From NCBI GenBank assembly GCA_933228895.1, contig OW121850.1, forward strand, positions 32,993,773 through 33,057,772: a stretch of DNA of 64,000 bases, read 5' to 3'. Shown in pieces: positions 24,880 to 37,012 of this stretch (its first letter is position 1; every line of letters begins with the position of its first letter). The notes under the pieces are model-generated. The model was not told where the DNA came from. It made no database searches and worked only from the letters and a program-made list of their open reading frames with translations. The translations under genes and the position numbers were made by a program. This DNA comes from Platycnemis pennipes (lineage: Eukaryota; Arthropoda; Insecta; Odonata; Platycnemididae).

Positions 24880-25270
24880 ACACGTTCCAAGGCTCGCGCG
24901 CAAACAGACCCCGAAAAGGTACGCGAGAGTAAAGAGTGCATTATTCACCCTTCTGGGAGGGCGGAGCATTACAAACCTTCCGCTTCATTTGCTCGCGTCT
25001 CTATTCCGCGGAGGTTGAAAAAAAAAATTAATATCAACGCGGACGCGCGGGGTGGCGAGTTACGGACGGACCAAGGGGCGTCGAAACTGATGAGGAAGGA
25101 GAATGAGAAGAGGGAAATTGAAAGAAGGAAAAGTAGGCGAGCGAGGCACGCACGCGAATGGGCTTCAAACAGTCGCTCGTAATTCATAGTCTCTCTCCCC
25201 GGGCATCCGTAATTCATCGGAAGGGACGCAAATGAATGAAGCCCTCGGAGTAGTTATGCAAGCGCGAGAG
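24880..25270. promoter_or_regulatory. CpG-dense island
   Basis: Contains clusters such as GCTCGCGCGC, GCGGACGCGCGG and GCGAGCGAGGCACGCACGCG. Such CpG density in AT-rich surroundings is typical of unmethylated promoters. No start codon or exon can be assigned. Confidence 0.35.
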
Positions 25271-27879
25271 GAGATGAATTTTTCCCAAGGTGGGCAATAA
25301 GAGCGGGTGGTCGTGGTGAGGAGAAACAGAATAACTGGCAGCAAATCGTCTCCTTCGGTGTGACTCGGCTTAGGGAAATAAAGAAAGATAATCGAAAAGA
25401 GATTATAAAGATGCGTCTCGTATGGGTGGCGAAAAATTTCCATTTCAGCTTGGGAATAGCGGAGATATGTCCATATTACACATCCCTACACTAAGTATAC
25501 AAGAGGGTAAAAAAAATCACAAAGCGTTCAAAAGTTTTGACAAAACGCAATTATAGAAAAAATGCTACCAACATAGATCTTTGATAGCAATTGGCCCAAT
25601 AAATAAATGAAAATGGTAGGGTAAGAACAATATTACTTTAGAAAAATTCATCAAAGAAGAAATTGTTTCACTACGTGCAAATACGACATCATCATCGGAT
25701 GAGTAGATGTAGTAAATGAGTAGAGCATGATATGAAATGTTCGGTAAAAGAATTAAAATCTGATAATATATCAAAATAGTCATAACGCATGGATAGAATA
25801 TGTAGAAGAAACTAATGGCTAAGACAGTATGCTTTGAGCGTACTATTCACTCTAAAGTTAAGAAACTCATTAAATTATCAAAATAATTTTCCACTCAAGC
25901 ACAAAGCAGCAGATTATCCGAATCATTTTCCACGTAAACTCATCGCATCCTTGATCTAAGACCTTGATAACTGACATTGAATGTTGAAACCATGGATGGA
26001 AAAGTAATGTGTGAAATCTACTAAGTTGTAATTCTTTTCCTGTGATACATTTCCATTAAGTTTAACTTTGTATATTAAGATGCATTCAGGCTTAGCGCGT
26101 GCACTTGAAGATGCTGCATGGTAAATAAACCATGATAGAAAAAAAATTATGTGGAAATAGTAGAGGTTAAATTTCTTCAAATCTCTACATCTATTCTACA
26201 TTAGTTAATTTCACAGTTACGGGCAAGGTATAGATTATTTTTTTTAAGTTACGTACCAGGAATAAATGAATTACTTTTCATGTTAGGAGTGGAAAATAAG
26301 TTATCGGTAAGAGAAAACCGCCGAGTATCACGTTCTCATATGCTATAAGATTTATTGCACATTCGAATTGCTTACGAAAAGAAGTAATTTATCCTTACTG
26401 ACAGCTAAAATACACTGCTTCCAAATGCAACCCTAAAAAAGAGAGGAGCGAGAAGTACCAGGACATTGATTTATGCACATGAATAAGCTCCGCGTTGAAA
26501 GGAGGATTTTTTTCAGGCATTAAAACTAAGGCTATTTGCACAACAAATCAGTCAATAATGCATACCGTTCAGCCCCACAATTCATGGTCATAGAGTGAAA
26601 TTGCTTGGGATCATGCATAAGTATGCTCCTTTGGCGCTCACAGCGATTAGAGGTTTCAATTTTTTTTTTAAAGGAAAAGAATCTTTTCTCGCGCCAGCTC
26701 ATGAATATTCTATTATGCTTATAAATAGATCCCTTTAAAGCTCCAAGAACGGTTAGGACGAGCGAATGGCGTGTTCGATTCTCACCTTGCCCATTATTCA
26801 ATCCCACTTCCCAAGTCTAGCAATCTCGATATACCATGATCACCAAAACACGTGGTATGCCGTCACTTATGAGAAAACTATTTGGAAAGCATTGTAGCGC
26901 GTGATTTAAGGAATATAATGTAAAAAAAGTGGAAAAGATGCCCAAAATAGTTCTGTTCTGGATCAATGGCATTAGTAAAAACAGGTGATGTTACCTGTTT
27001 TTGCATAAGTCCTATGATAGGGAAAAGGGAACATAATCATTTTTTTGCAATAGCCCTACGACAAGTATATCCTCAATAATCAGAATTTCCTCCACGCAAA
27101 ACCCAAAATGACTTGAATAAGTTATAACTACGACCAATGGCGTTCCATTCAGCATAATTTACAGGGAATATTCCATAGTATGAGAAACACGGTGTAACAT
27201 GAAGATATCAAAAGACAAAAAATCCACCTAAAATTTTTGCTTTTTAAATGCACCTCAAGGAAGAGAACCACCGTTTCACCAATGATACATTAAAATTAAT
27301 CATTTCAATTCACTTGGGCATGAGGAAGCAGAGACCAATCTCAATATTTAGTCATAATTCGCTCAGGTGAATCATCCGCTGTCACCTGGATATTAATTAA
27401 ATAATTCACCAGATATATGCAGGAACCGGCAAGAAATTTGAACGTTACCTCCTCTCTTTTTCATTCTATAATTGACTTCTTAAGAATTACGAGGTTTTAT
27501 TTAAAAAAATTAAATAGCACATTGTAGTTCGCAATATAAGCAAATCGTAAAGGCGATCAGTTCGCAATCTGGAGCTTTTCGAATCTTTTAATTTTGCTAT
27601 GATTGATGACGTTTATATCTGCTATCAAACCAAACAAAATTTCTCAATAAAGTATATTTTTGCTACTATGCCCCCTCAGATAGGCGCGTATAAATATGTT
27701 ATCGAAAGGATATCGAATCGGCCATGTTTAACCAAAAAGGATGACATGTGCATACATTATAAAATAAAAACCGTACACATCCTCAAAATGGCCAATCTTC
27801 CTCACCCATATCTAAAATTTGCTGATATGTTGCAGGAAAAAAATCTCAGCTGAGGCTTAACGGTGGGTGCTCAGACCGA
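25271..27879. other. AT-rich non-coding stretch
   Basis: No gene recognised. It holds an orphan B-box-like GTGTTCGATTCTC at 26771-26783 and the hairpin at 26977-27002, listed separately. Confidence 0.45.
26977..27002. repeat. Perfect 10-bp hairpin, 6-nt loop
   Basis: AAAAACAGGT, loop GATGTT, ACCTGTTTTT. Function unknown. Confidence 0.7.
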
Positions 27880-28400
27880 AGAAACAACGACCGTGCTCAA
27901 CAGCGCAGAACAGCACCGACCGGAACTGGGAGGCGAGTGTGTCAGGCGGCTGAAACACTCCGTGTACTGGCAACACTGTTGCCACGTCCTCATCTCATCG
28001 CGTTTTCCCTCTCAACCCGTCCCTCTCTTATCACCCGCCTCCACCCTCTCCACTCCCGCCCACTCCAACTTCCGCCCCCTCCTCGCCCCCGCCCGATTCT
28101 TTCCCCTCTCCAATCCCCCGCTTCTTTTAAAACTAAACCCCCCTCGCCCCCTCCACACCCCGACTTTCTCCTCACCTTCGCACCCAACCCAACTCGACCA
28201 CGTCGGATACCCTCATTCCAAAACACGTGACCGTGGTGGTGGTGGCGCCCAAGAAAGGGCTTTTTGATCGATTACTTAAGGGGTCAAGAGGATCGCGGTC
28301 CCCAAATGAAAGGAGGACACAAAATATACGGAATGTTTCCCGGGTGAGGGAATAGGGAGTCACGGGACGAAGTGGGGGGGGGGGATCTTTGCTGAGATTA
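27880..28400. promoter_or_regulatory. GC-rich island with C/T-rich tract
   Basis: A C/T-rich plus strand at about 28000-28200 follows a CpG-containing start, and an 11-G run (28374-28384) closes it. Open frames of 97-134 codons are Pro/Leu-rich artefacts of composition. Candidate regulatory region. Confidence 0.3.
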
Positions 28401-30225
28401 TAAGGCGTGGGTGAGAGAGGTGAGAGCAGAGATTAAAGATGGCATCCACGAGAACCTGGATTTTTTTTTTAGGAATGGCGAAGTCTGGTGACGCTCAAAC
28501 GAAAAGTCCCTCCTTTTTATTTGCGTAGACGCTCAAGCACCTCCGTCGACCTTTTCACAATGCTCCATGGGTTCTCGTCTCACCCCATGGGGATCAAGAC
28601 GTGTATCGCAGGATATATGTATTTGGTGTGGCATCAGTAGGAGAGGAGAAGAATTCTCCTTGCTGAATAGGGTAGAAGAGGGGGACAACCCTCGAAAACG
28701 TGAACTTATTTGAGCGCTTTCATAGGTAAAGTAGTACGCCACAGTATGTGACGCCAAAAAAAGGTAAACATGGAGATTCTGTACCTATTTTATATTTTTT
28801 TAAACAGGGACTGCGAAACATGCTTATAGAAAATATTTATGACGATGTGGAAATGATTTTCCCATCCTTATACTCTTGAAAATGGTCACTTGGGAATAAA
28901 GAAGCAGGAGAGCTGAAATAGCAATAACGAGGTGGATTACATAACTGAAAATATTCACTTTTCCACGTTTAAATTACTGACACTGAAAAATTTTTACTTA
29001 CTGCCTAAGATATATTTTCTGCAATAGCACTATGATGATGTAGCAATTAGTTTTTAATTGTAATCCATGGGTACATGCTGCATCACCTCCACGAAGACAA
29101 GCAAAAAATCAACACGGCTTCTCTCCGAGCATTCTCCACACCCGTCAATATCGACTGCAAATTATTAAAGGGAAAGAAAGGTATGACGTTCCAGAAATAA
29201 TGAGAAGGCTCATAGCAATGGCTATAGAGTATAGAGTTACTCCTTTTTGCTTCGTGGAATGCAGCAAGAGGTACGATTCGAGCCAGAAGAGGAGCACTTA
29301 TCTAAGTCACACTTCGTATGCCCTAGAAATTCCAATTTTAATTTGAACCAAATCGGGGATTGGCATTCCATTAAAAATCCTCCTGCTCAATAAAAATGCT
29401 GCAGTCATCCCGGTCGAATCTGGACCACATTTATACTACTTTGACCTTGCCAACAAATTTATTTTCCTATAACTGTAACTTCTTAAGGTATTTCTTTATG
29501 CAAAAATACAATTAGCGTCAATAGAAAACCGATAAAAAACATAGCAAAAATATCAGTCTCAAGTTTTTAAACATATATCGAGGAACAATATATTTTATCA
29601 ATGACTGCTTTAGCTTTCGACCCATGACTCACATTAAAGCATGAAATCCGTGCTCTTCACTTGCTCTACTGCTGTACTTCATCAATGACTATCGTCAAAC
29701 CACGTCTTAATTAAATAGATATTGTGGCTATCTCAAAATTGATATTTTAATGATTAACCCCTGGAATTATGTTTTCTCCAGACAGCAGAAAAAGCAGTTC
29801 ATCAAAAAAATTTTTTTTTAAAGATAGGGCCCAAAGAATGATTATTTTTTTATCAAAATGAGTGAGAGCAGCATTATCCCCGATAGGATAGAGGGGTCAG
29901 ACAATAGCTTATCTAATTACCGTATCATAATGGCCGACCGCGATACTTATTTCAAATGATAAGTAGTATGTGTTCTTAGTTTGGCAACAACTTAACACAC
30001 TGCCTTAAAATGGAACGATAGTACGCTCGCATCATATTTTCTATTAAGAGCATTTACTGGTTATCTCTTTAATTCTTATCTCACTAATAAAATGAGTAGT
30101 TTTAGTCTCGGGTTTTATTCGATCTAACGGCTTAGGTTGGCCGCCTGAGGCGGTAACATCATCTAGCAAACTTACTTCACTAACTAGCAGAACTTAATCC
30201 TAGGAGAAAACCACATTTATATCCA
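28401..30225. other. AT-rich non-coding stretch, nothing recognised
   Basis: No gene, RNA or mobile element recognised. A weak B-box-like stretch near 29275 has no convincing A-box. Confidence 0.45.
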
Positions 30226-30227
30226 CT

Positions 30228-30290
30228 CGGGATTCAACCTGCGACCTTTGTATTGCTAGGCTGGCACGAAACTGACCTGGTAACCAAGTT
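30228..30290 (-). repeat. tRNA-derived SINE remnant (same family)
   Basis: Minus strand: A-box-like AACTTGGTTACCAGGTCAG (30272-30290), then TACAAAGGTCGC and B-box AGGTTGAATCCCG (30228-30240). The downstream AGGATTAAGTTCT matches the tail of the copy at 15.08 kb. Confidence 0.5.
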
Positions 30291-30300
30291 CGGCCGATCA

Positions 30301-32010
30301 AGATTAATGAAGCAAACCATCTCCACTATTTAAATAGCATTTTACACGAATGGCCTATTTTATGGCCTCGACAAACAAGTTTTCATTCAAATTACTGCTT
30401 CAGAATGATGATAGCAAGACATCAAACAGAGTTGGAGCAATTAGATTAATTGTTATGTCAGTAATCACCAAGGTTATTAAAAGGTAAAGTTAAGCCAGGG
30501 GAATACGGTAAGTGGTAAGGGTTTGCTTGTTCTCTTTCTCTAATTACCAATCCAACTTCTCATGCCTCACCGCGGAACTCCAACAACTGCAATAATGTGG
30601 GCGGAAAATATGTCATATCAACAAATGTAATTCATTAATGATATGTTATCAATTACCATAAGTAGCTGTGCCATATGCATGGAAAAATGTATTAGAGAAA
30701 TCTGAAAATATTGCGGTCACATAATCATTATTTAGAGCGAACTGGTACGTATCGGAAACCACATATAACCTGTATCCTTCCATTGTTATCTCAAGGATTT
30801 CAAAACTATTTTTCTGATCACCTTTATAAAGCCAAAGTATTCTCAATTAAATTTTTTTAAAAACATGGAGAGAAGAATGCGGCTGTAAATATTTACAATG
30901 TCAATGGATGTAAATTTAAGGAACGGTGGAATAATTGGATTTTGAAAGCTCAAATTTTGATCGTGCAGAGTCACATTGTTTACACCCAAGCATTTGTAAT
31001 GTCCATAATATTATCAAGTTCGAGGATCAAAAGTCTGTAGAATACATACCTATACGCTGACAACGATTTTGAAAAATGTTGCCAACTTGAGGTGTGAGAT
31101 GGATCGCTACTTATGGGATTATTATTTTTATCAGGCATAAGTTCATTAGTGAAAACTCACTTAAATTATAACATCTTGTAAACACAATTTTTAGTAAGGA
31201 CTTAAGGCTTTTTAAAGTTCATCACTTGTAGCAGATGAATGCTCCGTGTTATTTTTGAGTAGTGAGTAGGAGAGTATCGGGAACGAGCGAAATTTACCTG
31301 TAGTAACAAAACTTGGGATTAGATACTTCCACGACTAAATCATGATTATTTATTAGTCCAGGGACAAATACAACACCATGCCCAACGTGAAACCTGCACC
31401 CTATTGGTTGCATGGACTGGACTACGATCCGCGCGCCGGGAACATGGCATTCTGTCCAGGCAAGTTAATACGGAACTCCGTTCGTTCGCGAATACCAATG
31501 TGCCACAGAATTCCAACAAATTCCTCGGGCTCGAGGCCCTAATTCTAAACAAAATGCCGAGAGAGTAGGAAAACTTTTTTCTCAAAGATCCGGTTCAAGA
31601 ACGACTCTGATAATGAAAGTAATATGCATATATAGTGGTATAATGCACTTTTGGATACGTACGCTCTACTGATGAAGTATGATGTATGGATTCTTGATAG
31701 TTTTGGTTAATACCAGTACCCAGTCATAAATTCTAAAAAAAACCTCTAATGGAATGATGTGGAGCATCAAATATATTCAATGAATTCAAATGTCTTATAA
31801 TCATAAAAATATTCCTTTTATAGTATTAAAAGTGGAACCAAATTATACACACGCTGATATGCTTAGCATTAAAATAGCCTCATCCGTTTTTGGGAAAGTC
31901 TCAAACTGTTCTTTAACACTCACTATAGAAATATGAATGGAGGTCAGACTATTAGGTTGGAATGAGTCTACGACTAAGGCAGAGGCTACTTATCCTAATA
32001 CGAGCGGAGA
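30301..32010. other. AT-rich non-coding stretch
   Basis: No gene recognised. A small GC-richer patch (31370-31560) contains a 79-codon minus-strand frame without a known motif; it may be an unidentified repeat. Confidence 0.4.
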
Positions 32011-32087
32011 CAAAGGAGACCCGGTGCTTTCCCGGCGTATCTGTTAAGGTTTCTCGAGTCCGCCACCGGGTTATTGCGTCCATGTCC

Positions 32088-32128
32088 GCCGACGTTTCGA
32101 TTCCCGACTCGGTCATCATCTTCAGGGC
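32088..32128 (-). ncRNA. Hammerhead-ribozyme-like motif, left arm
   Basis: Minus strand from 32128: stem I GCC, core CTGAAGA (32125-32119), one unpaired T, stem II GAT-GA-CCG-AGT-CGG-GA-ATC (paired ends, tandem GA mismatch, paired tip), core GAAA, palindromic ACGT as a helix III too short to close alone, cleavage-site C, then stem I GGC (32090-32088). Every conserved core base is present. As a monomer helix III has no loop, so activity would need a dimer. Hand-drawn. Confidence 0.45.
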
Positions 32129-32210
32129 TTCTGAATGTCGTATCGCAAAAATTGTCCTCCTCATCATGTCTCGCAAAAAAAGGACAATTTTTGCAATACG
32201 GCATTCCGAA

Positions 32211-32251
32211 GCCCTGAAAACGACGACCGAGTCGGGAATCGAAACGTTGGC
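32211..32251 (+). ncRNA. Decayed hammerhead-like motif, right arm
   Basis: Homologue of the left-arm motif: stem I GCC/GGC and GAAACGTT are kept, but the core reads CTGAAAA instead of CTGANGA and stem II has lost one closing pair (GAC against ATC). The invariant G is replaced by A, so it is very likely inactive. Confidence 0.3.
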
Positions 32252-32309
32252 GGACATGGAAGCAATAATCCGGTGGAGGCTCCGAGAAACCTTCACGCAA
32301 AGGAGACCC

Positions 32310-35300
32310 CTTGGAAAATAGTATAAAAAATTAACTGAAAAGTAGCACCTAAACTTCCTGCCCTGGCTTACCAAGGCTTTGATTGGTCCTTCCTGAAACA
32401 GAGTCTCCGTGGCATTGCTCCAACCTCACTATTCTTCTCAACATCCTGTTACGGCATTGATTCCATCTACTAAGTTCCAAAATGCAACGGAGTGGTTCAC
32501 TGTCCCGGGTAAATGTAACTCCACACCTAGCAGGCCGTCATTCACTAGACAGCAATATTGAATGCGAATTGTCCGTAAAAAAATTAGTGGAGGCAAACCT
32601 AAGCATAAAATATGTACCTAAAATAGATTAGAGACAGAATACTGAGGTATAATTCAATTTCAACGCTCTAAGAAAACCAAATATGAAAAAAATCTACAAT
32701 TTTCTAAGGTTTCAATTCCTCCTTTCAAAAATTAGGGCAATAAATAACTTCCTTTCAAAATTAGGGTGTTGTTTGTCTCCGCAGTTAAGAGAATTTTATG
32801 GTTAAACGCAGATAATTCATGAACTGATGCACCGTTGTATTCCATTAGCTGGAATCTGCAATCCACAACCTCCGGTTTAATTGGAATCGATCAGTTAATA
32901 GACCTAAAATCGCATCTCGATGACTGACACGCTGGTAGGAAAAAATATACTAACCGCAGGAGCGAATCATTCTTGACGTTCAATCTATTTATAGTGATAT
33001 TGACCCTGGAGTCCTGTACGTCATTTAAAGAAAGTGAATTAACGTTCACGCAGTAAGCAGAAATGTAAGTTAACGAGGGTTGATTCGTCATTGAGAATAT
33101 TAATGAGCTAACTTTGAAGTCCCCCAGCAAAATGAAGATTGCCTGCGGTGACGTATGAGGTTTGTTATACATCGTGCCTAAGGTGTTATCTAGGTAAATT
33201 TGTTCTGGTAAATGAAACAAATTGCTCGCAGTTGACTTATTTATTGAATTGTATTGAAGTAATAATATGTGGGAGGACACCGATTTCTTTACTTGAGAGA
33301 TATAAGGATTGAAAATGGTACCAGCACAGTATCTGAAGTTCCCGCGCTGTCATTAAAATTTTTGGTTGTATATCCAAATTTTGGGGAAATATGACCGTGC
33401 ACAATACATACAATGCAATTTTCGTCCTCATAACTGTTTATTTTGCATGAGAAAGTTAATGAGATTGCTAGGTCACAGTTTCAAAAATTTAACTCAGAAT
33501 AGTTTGTGATTTCAACCACAGAATGTTGCAATCCTTTGAGCATATCACAAACTAATAGTGAAATGTTTATTTGATGAAAGTTTGTTGACTAGCATTATTA
33601 GCTAGCAAACCGCATACAATGTCTCTAACTCCCAAATCAAACCTCAAGATTCCAAACGGAGTACAGTTGGTAATTAGGGTAAAGTTAATTGCAATACCAC
33701 TGAACAACCTTTGACGGGATATCAAACGGGTCACTTTCATTGAGTAACAAAATGAGTTTCCAGGATGAAGATTGGATACTCTAAGTAATAGTTCGCAAGG
33801 CTGCCAGGTGTTGAACAATGAGATATTGATGAGATCGTATTTTCTGTTACACAGAATTTCCTCTAATAGCATTTGGTGAAAATACCATGTTTCGTCTCAC
33901 CTACACCTTGCCGAAAATAATTGGTTCATCTGACCCATGATAAATGCAAGAAAAGACACTGATTAAATTTTTACGTTGTGTAATTTATGCTACAGATAAT
34001 TCATCAAGGTATATAAATCAACGCATAACAAGAACTAATTACATTTTAAGCATAAAAATCTCGGAAAAATATCATTAAACAAGACCGAAATATGTTAACA
34101 ACCGGTAAAATTTTATTCTAGGCACATACGGTGGTTTTGTTTCTTATAATTAAATATGCAAATAAGAAAGTTAAAAAATCATGGTTTACAAAATACACAA
34201 GGATTTAGAATACAGGGTGGGAAACCTATTTCTAGTAATGTGATTAAAATAAATTTAAATAATGTGATAAAAAATAAGAGAGAAAGAGCTATGATGAACA
34301 AATATAACTATTTATTCAAAATCTGATCCAATTCACGCAATGATAACTTAAAATGTTTCCACGCATTAGCATGTATTGAGAAATTGTTTTGAAAGCTGTT
34401 AGAACTCTCTCATTAAGTTATTTAAAGGGCATGGTGAATAAAATAAAATTATAAGTATTATATAAGCGAGTAGTACTTGGTACGCTGGATAGACATTTGT
34501 TTTCATGGTAGATTTAAAAATGTGACAAAAGTTACAAAGGAAATAATTGAAAATGCAATGATTCGCTTAAGAAACTGAACATTATCGAGAGTCCGAGGTA
34601 TGGGGCAACAACGATGGATATACATATATAACACCAGGGAACAAGGTTACTATTACAAAATAGAATGCATCTATATCAACAATACAGTATTATTTCATTC
34701 CTCATATGGAGAAAAATATGCGAAGACGATTTATAAAAGGCAGTACATGCAGTTCTACATAACATGTGAGTGTCCTTTTTTTTCGTGTCTATGTTTTTTA
34801 TTTATTGTACATTAGGGACTTATTCCTCGTTCGTCGAGTGCCTGCACATTATCTCCAATGACCGTTTATTGACTGAGTTTCACTGGTCTGCGATATTTTT
34901 GTATTTCACGACTTCAATTCCAATAAAAGAGGATAGGTTAGGCATATGCTTACATAGAGTTGCTCAGGTATCCAGATGAGTACAGATACGGAGGAATGTT
35001 GCTAATGCGCAAAATCTTTTAAGACGGCAACTTTTCTTCAAAAATGTAGAGACGGAAAACGCACAATAAAATTGAACCCGATATACAAACTTTAAGAGAA
35101 GAGTCACCAGATGGTTAAGACGTAGAATTGAAGGCGAGGATAACATGATATTTCCGCACGCCAACTGAAGATGAAAGACGATATTTCACCGATCAAACTT
35201 CTGTATTCCGCGAATACCGTTCTCAGGGTAATAAAGTTTGACAAGGTAACATATTGAATCCACCTTGCTTCGAGCGTGAAGTATAGGACTAACCGAGAAA

Positions 35301-35419
35301 CTCATCCGATGGGCGACGCACTGTACGGAAAAAAATTCTTCGAATACAACGGAGCATTTCGCAGCCAATCGGAAAGGCGAATGTCGAAATGGGATTCATC
35401 CCCCTTTTCCAGGAATTGA
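32310..35419. other. AT-rich non-coding stretch, nothing recognised
   Basis: No gene recognised. The longest frame is 129 codons on the minus strand (32891-33280) without a known motif. No tandem repeats or TE fragments seen. Confidence 0.45.
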
Positions 35420-35960
35420 TTTCCGCCAACTCATATGCCTCGCGTCTTTACACGAAACAACGCAACGCAGTTACATGAGTCGTAACCAGACTGGAGGATG
35501 AGATGAAGGGAGGACAGCGTGGCGCGGATGGGAGCGGCGGCGAAAGAGCGGTGGGTCCATGGACGGATGCAACACCCTCCCGGCAGATCAGGGGCTGGCG
35601 TGTGCGGAACACAACCGCGCCCCTTCGCACAGCGGCCGTTTCGCGCGGGACACCGCGGTTCCGGCCGACCGACGGAACAGTTGACGGGGAAGAGGACGGT
35701 AAGTGGAGAGGAAGCAAGATCCACAGTGGGAAAGAAACCTTTTTTTTTGTCCTCTCGTGTCGAGCAAAAGACACGCACACAATAGCTCCCCGTGTCACGT
35801 GCAGACAGCCTTGATCGACTCCACAATCCACGAGTATCTGGATCGGAAAGGAATCCACAGGAGGAGTGGGGGGAGGAGAGGGACTTTCATGGTGGAGTGG
35901 TGTGGGGGGTAGAGCAACCCAAAGCCCCCCCAGGAGGTGAACATTCGCGAGAATCAGCGG
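35420..35960 (+). promoter_or_regulatory. CpG island with a strong splice-donor consensus
   Basis: Dense CpG (for example 35515-35545 and 35630-35680). At 35697-35705 the plus strand reads GACGGTAAGTGG, a good splice-donor context. A 5' untranslated first exon ending there would fit a promoter pointing right. Open frames on both strands (up to 136 codons) have no domain. Inference from composition and one splice-like site. Confidence 0.35.
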
Positions 35961-36554
35961 GGAGGGGAATCATGACCGTCATTTCCATGCTTTGGCATGA
36001 TTCCTGTTTGACTGGCAAATAAAAATACGCAATAACCGCCCTCCTTTCTGAAAATGCCACTGGAACAGCGATGAATGTGAATGTCGAGGTCAGGAGCAGC
36101 CATGCATTCCGGGATTCCGATGCGATAAAATAATTACGAAGACTCGGTGTGCTCGGGAAGATTGCTCCAGGGATGAAACCTTAGCACTCGGTTCCTAATG
36201 AAGCTGCATCCCGTAAAAAATATTACCAAGTCCCCTACGCAATATTTACCCCACTACGCTTGAGAAAAATCAATTTAAAACGAATAAAAGAATGAATGTG
36301 CTCATAACAGAAGAAAAAATTTTTAAAAGAAAGCAACGGTTTTATCATGGCCGTGGAAAATAGCTCTGGGCCATATCTTTACAACCAACGAATTACAAAT
36401 CGTGAATTGGAGTAAAAAATGAAACATTAAATAGAGCAATTTGTAGAGAACAGAATATATTTTCTCAGGATTACGTAAACTAAATAATAATTTATATTAG
36501 CAAAAACTTCTAAAAAATATGAAAAACAAAATTTTGTAGGAAAATACTTTTTAA
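35961..36554. other. AT-rich non-coding stretch, nothing recognised
   Basis: No gene or repeat recognised before the LINE. Confidence 0.45.
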
Positions 36555-36564
36555 ACTTAATCTC
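36555..36564. repeat. Left target-site duplication of the LINE
   Basis: ACTTAATCTC, identical to 39988-39997. Confidence 0.7.
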
Positions 36565-37012
36565 TCGGGGCTGAGCTTAAAACCACCGAGTGCGTCCACC
36601 GGGTTGCGGATGTTGGGTCTACCTCTAGATATAGAGGTTAGCTGCGAGATAAGCGAGTTTACTTGTCGAATAAGCAGTCGTGGACAAAAAGCGACGGCAT
36701 TTTGAGTATTTGGTCTATCCCTGGGTAAGGTAGGCCGCTAAATGATACAGAACCTGTGAAGATGCCGTGGCTTGGCGACGGAGGCCGCCAAGAATTACGA
36801 TTCCCATCACCCGGAAGAGAGGGCAGCAGCTCTTCTTCACATGAGTGAAGGTGGAGACCACAGTGGTCGGTACAGTGACACTCATTTCACTACAGGCGTG
36901 GTAATATTTACTTTAACGGCTGTGGTACTGCGATGCGGAAGGCAAGGGGAAACCACCACATTATTATCCCGAGGAGTCGCAATTACTCCACTCCTTTCTT
37001 TCTTATCATGAC
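36565..37012 (+). other. LINE 5' leader
   Basis: Untranslated leader of the LINE, expected to hold its internal promoter. It begins TCGGGGCTGAGC after the target-site duplication; the part from about 36930 is the most conserved-looking. Confidence 0.6.

Larger units (their letters stand above)
32011..32309. mobile_element. Fold-back insertion: 115-bp inverted repeat flanked by 12-bp direct repeats
   Basis: Left arm 32044-32158 and right arm 32181-32295 are inverted copies of each other with no gaps and, counted by hand, about 14 mismatches (roughly 88 percent). A 22-bp spacer separates them. The 12-mer CAAAGGAGACCC occurs in direct orientation at 32011-32022 and 32298-32309, consistent with a target-site duplication. 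Each arm holds a hammerhead-like motif. The conserved string TCGAAACGT and its surroundings resemble the non-coding ends of Penelope-like elements, which are known to occur in inverted and tandem arrangements. Frames on both strands give similar peptides only because the arms are homologous. Confidence 0.65.

Noticed and set aside
26977..27002. Hairpin followed by T-rich bases as a bacterial-type terminator
   Set aside because: The window is eukaryotic and there is no gene upstream.
31951..31975. TTAGGTTGGAATGAGTC resembling a mariner terminal repeat
   Set aside because: Only the first nine bases fit; no inverted partner and no transposase nearby.
31962..32374. Several similar proteins encoded on both strands
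   Set aside because: They are translations of the two homologous arms of an inverted repeat, not genes.
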